From positions 62,001 through 126,000 of the forward strand of contig NZ_STGF01000012.1 of the NCBI RefSeq assembly GCF_005222705.1: a DNA stretch of 64,000 nucleotides, in the 5' to 3' direction. Positions 27,372-35,820 of this stretch are shown piece by piece. The notes below the pieces were generated by a model. It had not been told where the DNA came from. It saw nothing but the letters and a program-made list of their open reading frames with translations, and made no database searches. The stretch is from Paenibacillus sp. SY21-1. Its GTDB lineage: Bacteria; Bacillota; Bacilli; Paenibacillales; Paenibacillaceae. The translations under genes were made by a program, and so were the position numbers. Every line of letters starts with the position of its first letter. Within the stretch, counting starts at the first letter, position 1.

Positions 27372-27560
27372 TTGGACATGAATGCTTTTGAACAGGCTCA
27401 TCAAGCTTTTATCGAGCGTCACTTGAAAAGCAGGCAAGGAGAACGGCGCGCAAGAGCATTTACAAAGCCTCTTGCGCTGGATACAATGGCAATAGACGAA
27501 GAACGTCCATACGCCTTTTTGGCACGTGGGCGTTTTTTATTTTTGCGGCGAGGAGGCTGA
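27372..27560 (+). pseudogene. Truncated duplicate of the endonuclease 5' end
   Basis: A 62-codon frame using the same TTG start and GAGGAGG site as the full gene. The first 26 residues (MNAFEQAHQAF...) match it; then the frame runs into the duplicated intergenic sequence and stops. It could still be translated as a short peptide, but by origin it is a fragment made by tandem duplication. Confidence 0.75.
27501..27544 (+). terminator. Hairpin terminator inside the repeated block, copy 2
   Basis: The same stem as copy 1 with one change (GGCACG), followed by TTTTTTATTTTT. It lies between the fragment and the intact endonuclease start, so transcription entering from upstream should be attenuated there. 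Confidence 0.75.
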
Positions 27561-27564
27561 CCTT

Positions 27565-28278
27565 TTGGACATGAATGCTTTTGAACAGGCTCATCAAGCT
27601 TTTATCGAGCGTCACTTGAAAAGCAGGCAAGGAGAACGGCGCGCAAGGCTTGCACGCGGACATGCGCATGGCGAAAAAATGTTTCTCCAGCACGTATGGT
27701 GGCCGTTATTTCGAAACTTCCATTCGCTGCACCCCGAATACGAAGTATACGACTGGAACCGCCGAATGTACTACCTGGATTTTGCTATCATCACGCCTTT
27801 TATGCGGATCGGCATCGAATGCGACGGCTTCCAGTCACATATAATGGACATGGACCGCGACAAGTTCAATTACTCGCTACGGCGCAATACCTTCCTCGCA
27901 GCAACCGGCTGGAAAATGCTCCATTTCTCGATCGATGAGCTGCGCGACAACCCAAAGCTGTGCCAGGATCTCCTCCGGATCGCTCTCGGCAGTGACACGC
28001 TGAATAAGAATAAAGCACCCGGTCTTCTGCCAAATCCCGATGAGGCTCCTGCGAGAACTCGCGACTCCTTGCTGGAGAAGGAGGTTTTGTTGCTGGCATG
28101 GAAGCTTTCCAGACCCCTTCGCCCCAAGGATGTTCGGGAAGCACTCGGCGTGTGCTATATCACCGCGCGCAAGCATCTGCACTCGTTGTCTGCCAAGGGA
28201 CTGCTCCGGCCAATCTCGAAAGGAAAGATAATCCGATATTACGAGCTAGGAGACGCAAGCCTAAACGACATCACCTAA
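27565..28278 (+). CDS. Small PD-(D/E)xK-like (DUF559/Vsr-type) endonuclease with C-terminal winged helix
   Basis: 237 residues. The middle (about 50-140) has the DUF559/Vsr-like pattern: MYYLDFAI strand, GIECDGFQSH with the acidic residues, then RDKFNYSLRRNTFLAATGW followed by a KMLHF strand. The last about 65 residues form a winged helix-turn-helix (RPLRPKDVREALGVCYITAR; later a GKIIRYYEL wing). A TTG start at 27565 is eight bases after GAGGAGG; ATG 27571 is the alternative. No methylase or other restriction partner is near. Target unknown. The gene's 5' end is duplicated twice upstream, and a 51-bp satellite follows it. Confidence 0.7.
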   Translation: MDMNAFEQAHQAFIERHLKSRQGERRARLARGHAHGEKMFLQHVWWPLFRNFHSLHPEYEVYDWNRRMYYLDFAIITPFMRIGIECDGFQSHIMDMDRDKFNYSLRRNTFLAATGWKMLHFSIDELRDNPKLCQDLLRIALGSDTLNKNKAPGLLPNPDEAPARTRDSLLEKEVLLLAWKLSRPLRPKDVREALGVCYITARKHLHSLSAKGLLRPISKGKIIRYYELGDASLNDIT

Positions 28279-28310
28279 ACAATTCCAGGCTGTGCAAAAA
28301 GCCGGCGAGC

Positions 28311-28358
28311 TCCCGAGTTCAACAGCCTAGCGAGTGTCTCTCGGGACTGCCTTTTTTT
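28311..28358 (+). terminator. Terminator after the endonuclease gene
   Basis: TCCCGAG/CTCGGGA arms are separated by 22 bases, with TTTTTTT five bases after the stem. Confidence 0.6.
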
Positions 28359-28409
28359 CAGCTCCAGGCTAGCACCTTGATTGCAGACCATGTATGGTTT
28401 GCTCGAGCC

Positions 28410-28455
28410 GTCTGACCTCCTTTGATGCAGAGCGTATAGGCAGGTCAGACTTTTA
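28410..28455. other. 9-bp inverted repeat, possible second terminator
   Basis: GTCTGACCT and AGGTCAGAC are perfect arms 23 bases apart, followed by TTTTAAT on the plus strand. It lies in the convergent space between the endonuclease and pucG. Confidence 0.5.
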
Positions 28456-28555
28456 ATCATATTCTGCAAAATCTCTAACCATATGGGCTGGCGTTTGGAT
28501 TGATGCAAAGCTAGCAACACGCCGCCCGCTCTCCAGGCATTTCAAGCCATTTCGG

Positions 28556-28596
28556 GCGCCGTCAAGAAGCTTTGACCTGCTGTCGGCGCTTTTTTA
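28556..28596 (+). terminator. Hairpin with T-run at the edge of the satellite
   Basis: GCGCCG/CGGCGC outer stem and GTCAA/TTGAC inner stem are followed by TTTTTT. The T-run is also the T-run of the first, degenerate satellite unit. Confidence 0.55.
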
Positions 28597-29803
28597 ATTA
28601 AATTCGGGTTCAAGCAACCCGAATCATCTACTACAGTTACTTTTTTAACTAATTTCGCGTTTGAACGCCCTTTTGAACTTCCTACAGTTACTTTTTTAAC
28701 TATTACCGCGCTTCCACGCTCTTTTCGGCGTGCTACAGTAACTTTTTTAACTGATTTAGCGATTGAACGCCCTTTTGGACTTCCTACAGTTACTTTTTTA
28801 ACTATTATCGAGCTTCAACGCGCTTTTCGACGGTCTATAGTAACTTTTCTAACTGATTGAGCGTTTGAACGCCCTTTTGAACTTCCTACAGTTACTTTTT
28901 TAACTATTACCGCGCTTCCACGCTCTTTTCGGCGTGCTACAGTAACTTTTTTAACTGATTTAGCGATTGAACGCCCTTTTGGACTTCCTACAGTTACTTT
29001 TTTAACTATTATCGAGCTTCAACGCGCTTTTCGATGTGCTACAGTAACTTTTTTAACTGATTTAGCGATTGAACGCCCTTCTGGACTTCCTACAGTTACT
29101 TTTTTAACTATTATCGAGCTTCAACGACCATTTCGATGTGCTACAGTAACTTTTTTAACTGATATAGCGGTTGAACGCCCCATTTGACTTCCTACAGTTA
29201 CTTTTTTAACTATTATCGAGCTTCAACGCACTTTTCGACGGTCTATAGTAACTTTTCTAACTGATTGAGCGTTTGAACGCCCTTCTGGACTTCCTACAGT
29301 TACTTTTTTAACTATTATCGATCTTCAACGCACTTTTCGACGGTCTATAGTAACTTTTCTAACTGATTGAGCGTTTGAACGCCCCATTGGACTTCCTACA
29401 GTAACTTTTTTAACTATTACCGCGCTTCCACGCTCTTTTCGGCGTGCTACAGTAACTTTTTTAACTGATTTAGCGATTGAACGCCCTTTTGGACTTCCTA
29501 CAGTTACTTTTTTAACTATTATCGAGCTTCAACGCGCTTTTCGACGGTCTATAGTAACTTTTCTAACTGATTGAGCGTTTGAACGCCCCATTTGACTTCC
29601 TACAGTTACTTTTTTAACTATTATCGAGCTTCCACGATCTTTTCGACGTGCTACAGTAACTTTTTTAACTGATTTAGCGTTTGAACGCCCTTTTGGACTT
29701 TCTATAGCCGTTTTCCTAACGATCTACAAGCTAAAGCAATCTATCGCGTCTTCCACAGTAACTTTTTCGATCTCTTCACGCGAAAATCGATAGTTGCCGC
29801 ATC
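28580..29803. repeat. 51-bp satellite array, about 24 units, alternating A/B types
   Basis: Units begin with CTACAG(T/A)(T/A)ACTTTTTTAACT and continue with a variable half. Unit starts fall exactly every 51 bases from 28,631 to 29,753 (23 units; the last two decayed), and a decayed unit fits the same phase at 28,580. Two types alternate strictly: A ends in GAACGCCCTTTTGGACTTC, B in CAACGCGCTTTTCGACG or CCACGCTCTTTTCGGCG. Nearly identical blocks start at 28,681, 28,885 and 29,395, offsets of 204 and 510 bases (exact multiples of 102). Each unit has an AGTTA/TAACT-type inverted repeat. Not a CRISPR: no unique spacers. The array ends three bases from the pucG stop. Confidence 0.95.
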
Positions 29804-29806
29804 GTC

Positions 29807-31072
29807 TTAAGGCGTAACATCCGCTTCCGCAGCAGCCTCAGCAGCAGCAGCCTCAGCCGCATACACATCCATAGCCGCTTGAACCGCGCAGGCACGGTGC
29901 GGCTCGAAGCCGTGGCGCAGCAGCACCGCCTCCAGAGCACCAAGCGTAAGCAGCACGTTGCGCTTGCTGCAGCTGTAGCCCATCGCGCCAATTCGCCAGA
30001 TTTTGCCTTTCAGTGGTCCAAAAGAGCTTGCTATCTCGATTCCAAACTGCTCCAACAGCATGGCTCGAACGGATTCGCCGTCCACTCCGTCGGGAATCAT
30101 GATGCAGGTGACGACAGGCATTTTGCAGCCTGGATCGCCGAACAATAGAAGCCCCATCGCCTCCAAACCGGCGATTAGCGCCTTCTCATGCAGCAGATGA
30201 CGAGCAAAACGCTCCTCCAGCCCCTCTTCGAGCACAAGTCGCAGCCCCTCGCGAAGCGCATACAGCATGGACGTTGCTTCAGTATGATGATTGAGGCGGG
30301 CCGGACTCCAATAATCCTGAAGCTGGCTCAGGTCCAGGTAGTTGCTTTGGATCGGACGCAGCAGCGGGTCATCATCGGCATCATCGGCAGCAAGCCCTCT
30401 TTCGATTTTTTTGCGGCGGAGCAGCTTGGCTGCAGCACGATCATTGTAGGTAAGGGGCGCCATCCCCGCCGGAACGGACAAGCATTTCTGCGTGCCGCCA
30501 ATGACCGCGTCCAACATCAAATGATCCGTATCTAGCCGCACCCCGCCGATTGTGGCAACCGCATCCACTACAAGCAATGCGCCGAGCTCATGGCATAGCG
30601 CCCCCAACCCCTCCAGCGGCTGCAAGCGTCCGGTAGAGGTTTCTCCATGCACAACGGCAACAACCGCAGGTCGATGCTGCTTCACTGCCAACTCCAGCTC
30701 TTCACGACTGAACACGAATCCCCATTCTTTCTCAATCGTGATGACCTCCGCGCCGCAGCGGCCCGCAATTTCGGCAAGCAGATGCCCGAACCTGCCGTAT
30801 ATCGGAACCAGCACTTTGTCGCCAGGCTCTATCAGACCGACCAGCACCGCTTCAAGACCGGAGCGCGATGTCCCGTCAACCGGAAATGCCCATTCATTGC
30901 CTGTCCTGAACAATTGGCGAAGCATACTCATCGTTTCATTCATTAACGCCGTAAACTCCGGATCGAACTGTCCCAATATCGGAAAAGACATTGCTCGCAG
31001 AACGCGCGGGTCCACCTCAACGGGACCGGGCGTCATTATCGTGCGCGGCGTAGGCGCCAAATCTTTATACAT
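29807..31072 (-). CDS. pucG: Class V aminotransferase, (S)-ureidoglycine-glyoxylate type (PucG)
   Basis: About 421 residues of a PLP enzyme in the alanine-glyoxylate aminotransferase family: MTPGPVEVDPRVLRAM start, DGTSRSGLEA, HGETSTGRLQP, and the Schiff-base lysine in GGTQKCLSVPAGM near residue 190. The neighbouring allantoinase and allantoate hydrolase point to the PucG role, which moves nitrogen from ureidoglycine to glyoxylate giving glycine. Start is ATG 31072 or 31078, both just after GGAGGGG and overlapping the previous stop. A short acidic insert (DDADDDP) follows the Lys loop, and the C-terminus is a low-complexity Ala/Glu tail. The 51-bp satellite begins directly after the stop. Confidence 0.87.
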   Translation of the reverse strand: MYKDLAPTPRTIMTPGPVEVDPRVLRAMSFPILGQFDPEFTALMNETMSMLRQLFRTGNEWAFPVDGTSRSGLEAVLVGLIEPGDKVLVPIYGRFGHLLAEIAGRCGAEVITIEKEWGFVFSREELELAVKQHRPAVVAVVHGETSTGRLQPLEGLGALCHELGALLVVDAVATIGGVRLDTDHLMLDAVIGGTQKCLSVPAGMAPLTYNDRAAAKLLRRKKIERGLAADDADDDPLLRPIQSNYLDLSQLQDYWSPARLNHHTEATSMLYALREGLRLVLEEGLEERFARHLLHEKALIAGLEAMGLLLFGDPGCKMPVVTCIMIPDGVDGESVRAMLLEQFGIEIASSFGPLKGKIWRIGAMGYSCSKRNVLLTLGALEAVLLRHGFEPHRACAVQAAMDVYAAEAAAAEAAAEADVTP

Positions 31073-32378
31073 GCTCATCGGTCCCCTCCTCCAACTTTTC
31101 TTCCGCATACGCCAGCCTGTGCAGCAGCTCCGTCAGTACCAGCACGCCAACGGCCAATTCATGCGGGGCCGTATATTCGTCAGGCGAATGGGAAATGCCG
31201 CCTCGGCTTGGCACAAACAGCATGGCAGTCGGCGCGACTGCGGCGAACATTTGGGCATCATGCCCAGCTCCGCTAATGATTCGCCTCGACGAAACGCCGA
31301 GTTCCTTGCATACTGCGTCTAGCCCCGACTTTAACCGATCGTCCATGGGGACGGGAGCTTCGCGAAACCATTCCGAGCCTGTCAGCTCAAGCTGCCGCGC
31401 CGCAGCCAGCCGCTCGAATGTCTCAGCCACCCACAAGCAAAAAAGCTCCAATTCCCTCTCATCCGCATGTCTTGCATCCACCGTAAACACAACCTTGCCC
31501 GGCACGACGTTCGGCACGTTAGGCTGCACCTGCAAACGGCCAACCGTCGCTACAAGCGGCGCCCCTCGGCGCAGCGCCTCCTGACGCAACGCCATGATCA
31601 TCGCGCTCGCGCCCTCCAGCGCATCCTTGCGCATATGCATCGGGGTTGTGCCCGCATGGTTCGCCTCGCCGCCCACCTCGAATTTCAGCCGCCGCTGGCC
31701 CGCTATCGTCTCCACAACGCCGACCTGCAGCCCTTCGGCTTCCAGCACAGCGCCCTGCTCAATATGCGCCTCAATAAAAGCGCCGATATCCTCTCGTCCG
31801 CTTGCCCGGTACTTCCCCTCGCCAAAGCCGCAGCGGTGCATGGCATCTGCGAACGCAACATCCTGCGCATCCTTCAGATGAACAATCTGCTCAAAGCTGC
31901 GCTTTCCGGCTATGCTGCCCGAGCCCCAATAGGCCATAGGAAACCGGCTGCCCTCCTCCTCGCATAGCGAGACAAGCTCAAGCGTTCTCATCGGCGTACC
32001 GTATGTTTTGCGCAAATACTCCATTGCTACAAGTCCCGCCGCTATACCGTATGCTCCATCAAATTTGCCGCCCTGCACAACCGTATCGATATGGGAGCCC
32101 GTCAGAACCGCAGGCAGGCCTTCATCCTTGCCCCTCAGTCTTCCGAACAAATTGCCGACTGCATCAAACTCCGTTTCCAGTCCGCAGCTTTGCATTCTTA
32201 GTGCAAGCGAGCGCTGCGTGGTCAACCATTCCTCGGTATAGAGCAGCCGGGTCACGCCGCCCTCCTCATCAGGACTGAGCGCAGCGAGCCAATCCAGAAT
32301 ATCGGTTATTTTATGCGCAAAATAATTCAGCAGCCTTTCCTTCTCAGACTCCGGCGTTTGCAATAGCGCGTCTCCCAT
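31065..32378 (-). CDS. allC: Allantoate amidohydrolase (M20 family)
   Basis: A 437-residue di-metal hydrolase of the M20/AllC-PucF group: TGSHIDTVVQGGKFDGAYG (metal ligands His and Asp), CEEEGSRFP (Glu ligand and general base) and the dimerisation-lid segment FEVGGEANHAGTTPM. It splits allantoate toward ureidoglycine, ammonia and CO2. N-carbamoyl-amino-acid hydrolases share the fold, but the operon favours allantoate. ATG 32378 follows AGGAGG by six bases; the 28 extra codons of the longest frame have no ribosome site. Confidence 0.88.
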   Translation of the reverse strand: MGDALLQTPESEKERLLNYFAHKITDILDWLAALSPDEEGGVTRLLYTEEWLTTQRSLALRMQSCGLETEFDAVGNLFGRLRGKDEGLPAVLTGSHIDTVVQGGKFDGAYGIAAGLVAMEYLRKTYGTPMRTLELVSLCEEEGSRFPMAYWGSGSIAGKRSFEQIVHLKDAQDVAFADAMHRCGFGEGKYRASGREDIGAFIEAHIEQGAVLEAEGLQVGVVETIAGQRRLKFEVGGEANHAGTTPMHMRKDALEGASAMIMALRQEALRRGAPLVATVGRLQVQPNVPNVVPGKVVFTVDARHADERELELFCLWVAETFERLAAARQLELTGSEWFREAPVPMDDRLKSGLDAVCKELGVSSRRIISGAGHDAQMFAAVAPTAMLFVPSRGGISHSPDEYTAPHELAVGVLVLTELLHRLAYAEEKLEEGTDEHV

Positions 32379-32462
32379 CGTAGCCCTCCTCTCCAGCCAG
32401 CATCGCCACTGCAGACACTCACTCCAAACCTCTGGCGCACTCGCCACACGCAAGCGTTCCAT

Positions 32463-33104
32463 ACCTCCGATTCGTACATCTATCGAAAAGCTGTCTAAGT
32501 TCCGCTCACCGTATAACTAAGCCCGCCGTTGTTGCCAATCGATCAGCTCGCCGCAGACCACAACCAACGTCTTTATCGGTCTCCGCATGATTCACTAGCC
32601 GTTTCATACCATTGTCATCAACCGCCATACCATTCGCAAAACTGAGCCCGTCGACTCACCCGGCCTCTCCACGAACTAAATACCTAAAACCTGCTACTCT
32701 ATTTACTTACGCACTCCTCAAACACCCTAAATTCCCCGCTCGGTCAAACTCTCCACTTCCCCGCTACTACTCCCATCATCTCTATTTACCACCCTACTCC
32801 TCAAGCACCCCAAACTCCCCGCTCGGTCGAACTCTCCGCTATCCCTGCCACTAAATCCCATCATCTTTATTTATCGCTGTACTCCTCAAACACCCTAAAT
32901 CCCCCGCTCGGTCAAACTCTCCGCTATCCCCGCCACTAAATCCCATCATCTTTATTTATCGCTGTACTCCTCAAACACCCCAAACTCCCCGTTCCGTCGA
33001 CCTCTCCGCTATCCCCACTACTAAATCCCATCATCTCTATTTGCCACTCTCTCTCCAAGCCCCATAAATCTGTATCTTTATCGGCCTCTCCACGCTGCAC
33101 GGCT
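32463..33104. repeat. Intercistronic region with an 85-bp tandem repeat
   Basis: Between allB and allC there are 726 bases without a gene. The plus strand here is C/T-rich. Four copies of an about 85-base unit starting ACTCCTCAA(A/G)CACCC(T/C)AAA begin at 32,713, 32,796, 32,881 and 32,966, with weaker copies on both sides (about 32,640-33,100). Copies 3 and 4 are nearly identical. The unit is not a multiple of three and contains no conserved frame. Nothing else is recognised in the stretch. Confidence 0.92.
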
Positions 33105-34472
33105 TCACTTTACCCAGCTCCCGAGCTTCTTTTCCGAGAGACCGGTTTGTCGGTCATACACCATACGGCCGCCGAGGTATACGAGCTGCACTTGGCAATG
33201 CATCGTCCGCCCGATATACGGGCTGTGCTTGTGCCGCTGGCGGAGCTGATCGGCCGACAGCGTGTACGCGGCATTCAAATCCACCAGCGCCAAATCGGCG
33301 GCAGCGCCTAAGCGAATTTCCCCTTTATCGCCGCCCAGCCCGAACCTTCGGGCTGGAGCGCCGGATAGCAAACGGCTCAGCAGCGGCAGCGGGATGCCCC
33401 GTTTGACGTGGCCTTCTCCGATCAGGAGCTCCAACGAGCTTTGCGCTCCGGCAATGCCGCCCCATGCGTCAAAAAAATGGCCCGCTTCCTTTAACGATGC
33501 CGGACAAGGAGAATGGTCCGAGGAGACCATGTCGATATCGCCCGCAGCCAAAGCCTCCCAGAGCAGCTCGCGCTCCGGGAGCGGGCGCAGCGGCGGCGAG
33601 CATTTGGCTACCGGCCCCAGCCGCTCCATATCCTCCATCGCAAGCACGAGATAGTGCGGACACGTTTCCAGCGTCACATCCATGCCGCGGTCAGCCGCAT
33701 CGCGGATCGCCCTTACCCCCGCAGCGCTGCTAATATGCACGAAATGGAGCGCGCAGCCCGTCTGCTCGGCATAGAACAACGCTCGGTTTATCGCCTCAAG
33801 CTCGGCAATGATCGGACGCGATTCCGCGTAATCCCTTGGCGACAGCTTGCCGGCGGCTCTTTGCTGCGCGCCAAGTCTGGCCACAATCGGCTCGCTCTCC
33901 GCATGCAGCGCCAGCACCTTGCCAAGCCCGGCAATAATCTTCATCCCCTCCAGCAAGGTATAATCGTCAACCTCGCGAAAGGCGTCCTCGCTCGGATCTC
34001 CAGGGGATGACATAAACGCCTTGTAGCCGACCACTCCAGCCTCGCTTAGAGCAGCAAGCTCATGCAGCTTCCCTGGCACCAGACCGCCCCACAAGGCATA
34101 ATCGACATGCGAGCGGCCTGCCGCCGCCGCAAGCTTCAGCTCCATGGCAGCGACCGACACCGTCGGCGGAATGCCATTCAGCGGCATATCTACATAAGTC
34201 GTGCAGCCCCCGACTGCCAGCGCGGCAGACCCGCTCTCGAATCCTTCCCAGTCGCCTAGGCCCGGCTCATTCAAATGCACATGCACATCGACCATCCCCG
34301 GCATGACCGTCAACCCTTCAGCCGATACGATGCTGGCCGCGCAAGCCTCCTCAAGCGAGCGTCCAAGCTGAACAATTCGTCCGTCCCTGATGCCTATATC
34401 CATAACGGCAACCTCGTCCTTCCATACGACGCTGCCCCCCTTGATGAGCAAATCGAGCTGTTCCACTACCAT
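33105..34472 (-). CDS. allB: Allantoinase
   Basis: A 455-residue cyclic amidohydrolase: VDVHVHLNEPGL (metal HxH), GYKAFMSS with the lysine that is carboxylated in the family, LHAESE, LHFVHISS and SSDHSPCP giving the last ligands. It opens allantoin to allantoate. Dihydropyrimidinase or dihydroorotase are the alternatives, but PMVDVHVHLNEPG followed by WEGFESGS, and the allC/pucG neighbours, favour allantoinase. The start (ATG 34472) has AGAGG close upstream. It lies between the ABC transporter genes and the repeat-filled gap. Confidence 0.92.
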   Translation of the reverse strand: MVVEQLDLLIKGGSVVWKDEVAVMDIGIRDGRIVQLGRSLEEACAASIVSAEGLTVMPGMVDVHVHLNEPGLGDWEGFESGSAALAVGGCTTYVDMPLNGIPPTVSVAAMELKLAAAAGRSHVDYALWGGLVPGKLHELAALSEAGVVGYKAFMSSPGDPSEDAFREVDDYTLLEGMKIIAGLGKVLALHAESEPIVARLGAQQRAAGKLSPRDYAESRPIIAELEAINRALFYAEQTGCALHFVHISSAAGVRAIRDAADRGMDVTLETCPHYLVLAMEDMERLGPVAKCSPPLRPLPERELLWEALAAGDIDMVSSDHSPCPASLKEAGHFFDAWGGIAGAQSSLELLIGEGHVKRGIPLPLLSRLLSGAPARRFGLGGDKGEIRLGAAADLALVDLNAAYTLSADQLRQRHKHSPYIGRTMHCQVQLVYLGGRMVYDRQTGLSEKKLGSWVK

Positions 34473-34568
34473 CCCGCCTCTCTTGAAGCTCTTTATATCC
34501 TATGCAGGCCAAACCTCGCCAATCATGAAGTCCGCTCATGATCAGGGAGCCTTGTCCCCCACAAGGTA

Positions 34569-34611
34569 GAGGCAGGCGACAGCCCTTTTTTGCCGGACCG
34601 CCTGCCTCCTC
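34569..34611. terminator. Inverted repeat between transporter and allantoinase genes
   Basis: GAGGCAGGCG and CGCCTGCCTC form a perfect 10-bp stem over a 21-base loop that includes six T. It may partly end transcription or stabilise the mRNA between the binding-protein gene and allB. The rest of the 244-base gap shows nothing. Confidence 0.5.
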
Positions 34612-34716
34612 GCCATTCTGAAGATCGGCAGCTTGCTGCGCCTTGCGCCTCGTCAACCTCGGCTAACCACAACGCAGCAACCTGCCCGGCTTATCCTCAA
34701 CTCTCCTTACCCTCGC

Positions 34717-35820
34717 CTACTTCAGCTCCACTTCAATCAGCGCTGCGTCCACGTCCTTGAGCAAGCTGAGATCATGGTACGAGGTCGGCGCCGGAATTTC
34801 CTTAATGTTGCCTACCGATTTCAAGTATTCGCCGACGGCAGGCCCATTGCTTCCATTCACGTACGTGTCGTCCACCTTCATCGAATAGACGTTGCGGTTC
34901 ATGATTTCCGTCAGCTCGGCCACCTCCAGATGCAGCTCAGGCGCCAGCACCTTGATCGATTCCTCGCGGTTCTCGTTAATATAGTCGGTCGCCTTCGACA
35001 ATGCGCGCAGCACGGCTTTAAGCGTATTGGGATTCTTAGCGATAAAATCGTCCGCAACCTGAATCGTCGTATGAACGCTCATCCAGTTCACGTCGCCTTG
35101 CTTGTCGGGCAATTCGCTTTTGGTGCCGCTGAACAGAAACTTGCCCCCGCCTTGTATGGCCTTCGTGATGAACGGCTCCCATGCCGCAAGCGCATCGATA
35201 TCGCCTTTTTCCAAAGCTACAACCGCATCGCTTGGAGCCAGATTGACGTATTTAATCTTGCTTGCATCGACGCCAAGCTCGGCAGCCATATTATTAATCG
35301 CAATCATAACGTCTGCTCCGCTCGGAATGCCGATGGTTTTGCCTTCCAGATCCTTGGCGCTCGTCAATTCCAGCTTGCTGGAGCCGACTACCGCCTGCGT
35401 TCCGGCGATTTGGGCGAGCGGCGCAATAATTTTTACCGGGATGTCCGTCGATTTTAGAATTATGTCCATGAAGTTGGTCTGAATGCTGACCGGCGCGCTG
35501 CCGCCAGCCACCATCGGCCCAATGTCCGGTCCGCTCTCAATCAGCTGGCTCGTCACATTCAGCCCCTCTTCCTTAAAATAGCCCAGCTTGTCGGCGATAA
35601 TCTGCTGCGAGGAGATTTGAGCGTCGCGCACCCCGACGAGCGTCAAGTCCGTCAGCTCCAGCCCGCTTGACGCCTCGGCGCCAGCAGGCGCGTCGGAAGG
35701 CGTATTGGACGCGGCATTCCCGCCGCTTGAAGGAGCATTATTTCCGCCGCAGGCAGCAAGCACAAAGGTTAACGTAAGCAGCACCACTGAAGATTTAAAC
35801 CATTTTCCAGACCATTTCAT
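34717..35820 (-). CDS. ABC transporter substrate-binding lipoprotein, NitT/TauT class, probable ureide uptake
   Basis: A 367-residue lipoprotein: signal peptide with lipobox LAAC at about residues 23-26, a Gly/Ala/Ser linker, and an NMT1/SsuA-type binding domain (TLVGVRDAQISSQQIIADKL; later GKTIGIPSGADVMIAINN). Start likely ATG 35820 (nine bases after GGAGGG). It is third in an operon with permease and ATPase and is followed by allantoin-degrading enzymes, so allantoin or another ureide is the inferred ligand; family members otherwise bind taurine, sulfonates, nitrate or pyrimidines. Confidence 0.85.
   Translation of the reverse strand: MKWSGKWFKSSVVLLTLTFVLAACGGNNAPSSGGNAASNTPSDAPAGAEASSGLELTDLTLVGVRDAQISSQQIIADKLGYFKEEGLNVTSQLIESGPDIGPMVAGGSAPVSIQTNFMDIILKSTDIPVKIIAPLAQIAGTQAVVGSSKLELTSAKDLEGKTIGIPSGADVMIAINNMAAELGVDASKIKYVNLAPSDAVVALEKGDIDALAAWEPFITKAIQGGGKFLFSGTKSELPDKQGDVNWMSVHTTIQVADDFIAKNPNTLKAVLRALSKATDYINENREESIKVLAPELHLEVAELTEIMNRNVYSMKVDDTYVNGSNGPAVGEYLKSVGNIKEIPAPTSYHDLSLLKDVDAALIEVELK

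Larger units (their letters stand above)
27187..27660 (+). repeat. About 193-bp block in three tandem copies (first one decayed)
   Basis: The segment running from ATGCTTTTGAA through a hairpin terminator to GAGGAGGCTGACC is present as copies beginning at about 27,187 (degenerate), 27,382 and 27,575. The last two copies are nearly identical over about 193 bases. Each holds the ribosome site, start and first roughly 25 codons of the endonuclease gene, and each interval contains the same GC stem plus T-run. The array looks like repeated duplication of the gene's 5' end. Confidence 0.9.

Noticed and set aside
28580..29803. CRISPR array
   Set aside because: The intervals between the conserved CTACAG...TTTTTTAACT segments are themselves repeated in two alternating types, there are no unique spacers, and no cas genes are near.
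32612..32854. 80-codon plus-strand frame over the 85-bp repeats
   Set aside because: The repeat length is not a multiple of three and the frame breaks; no ribosome site.
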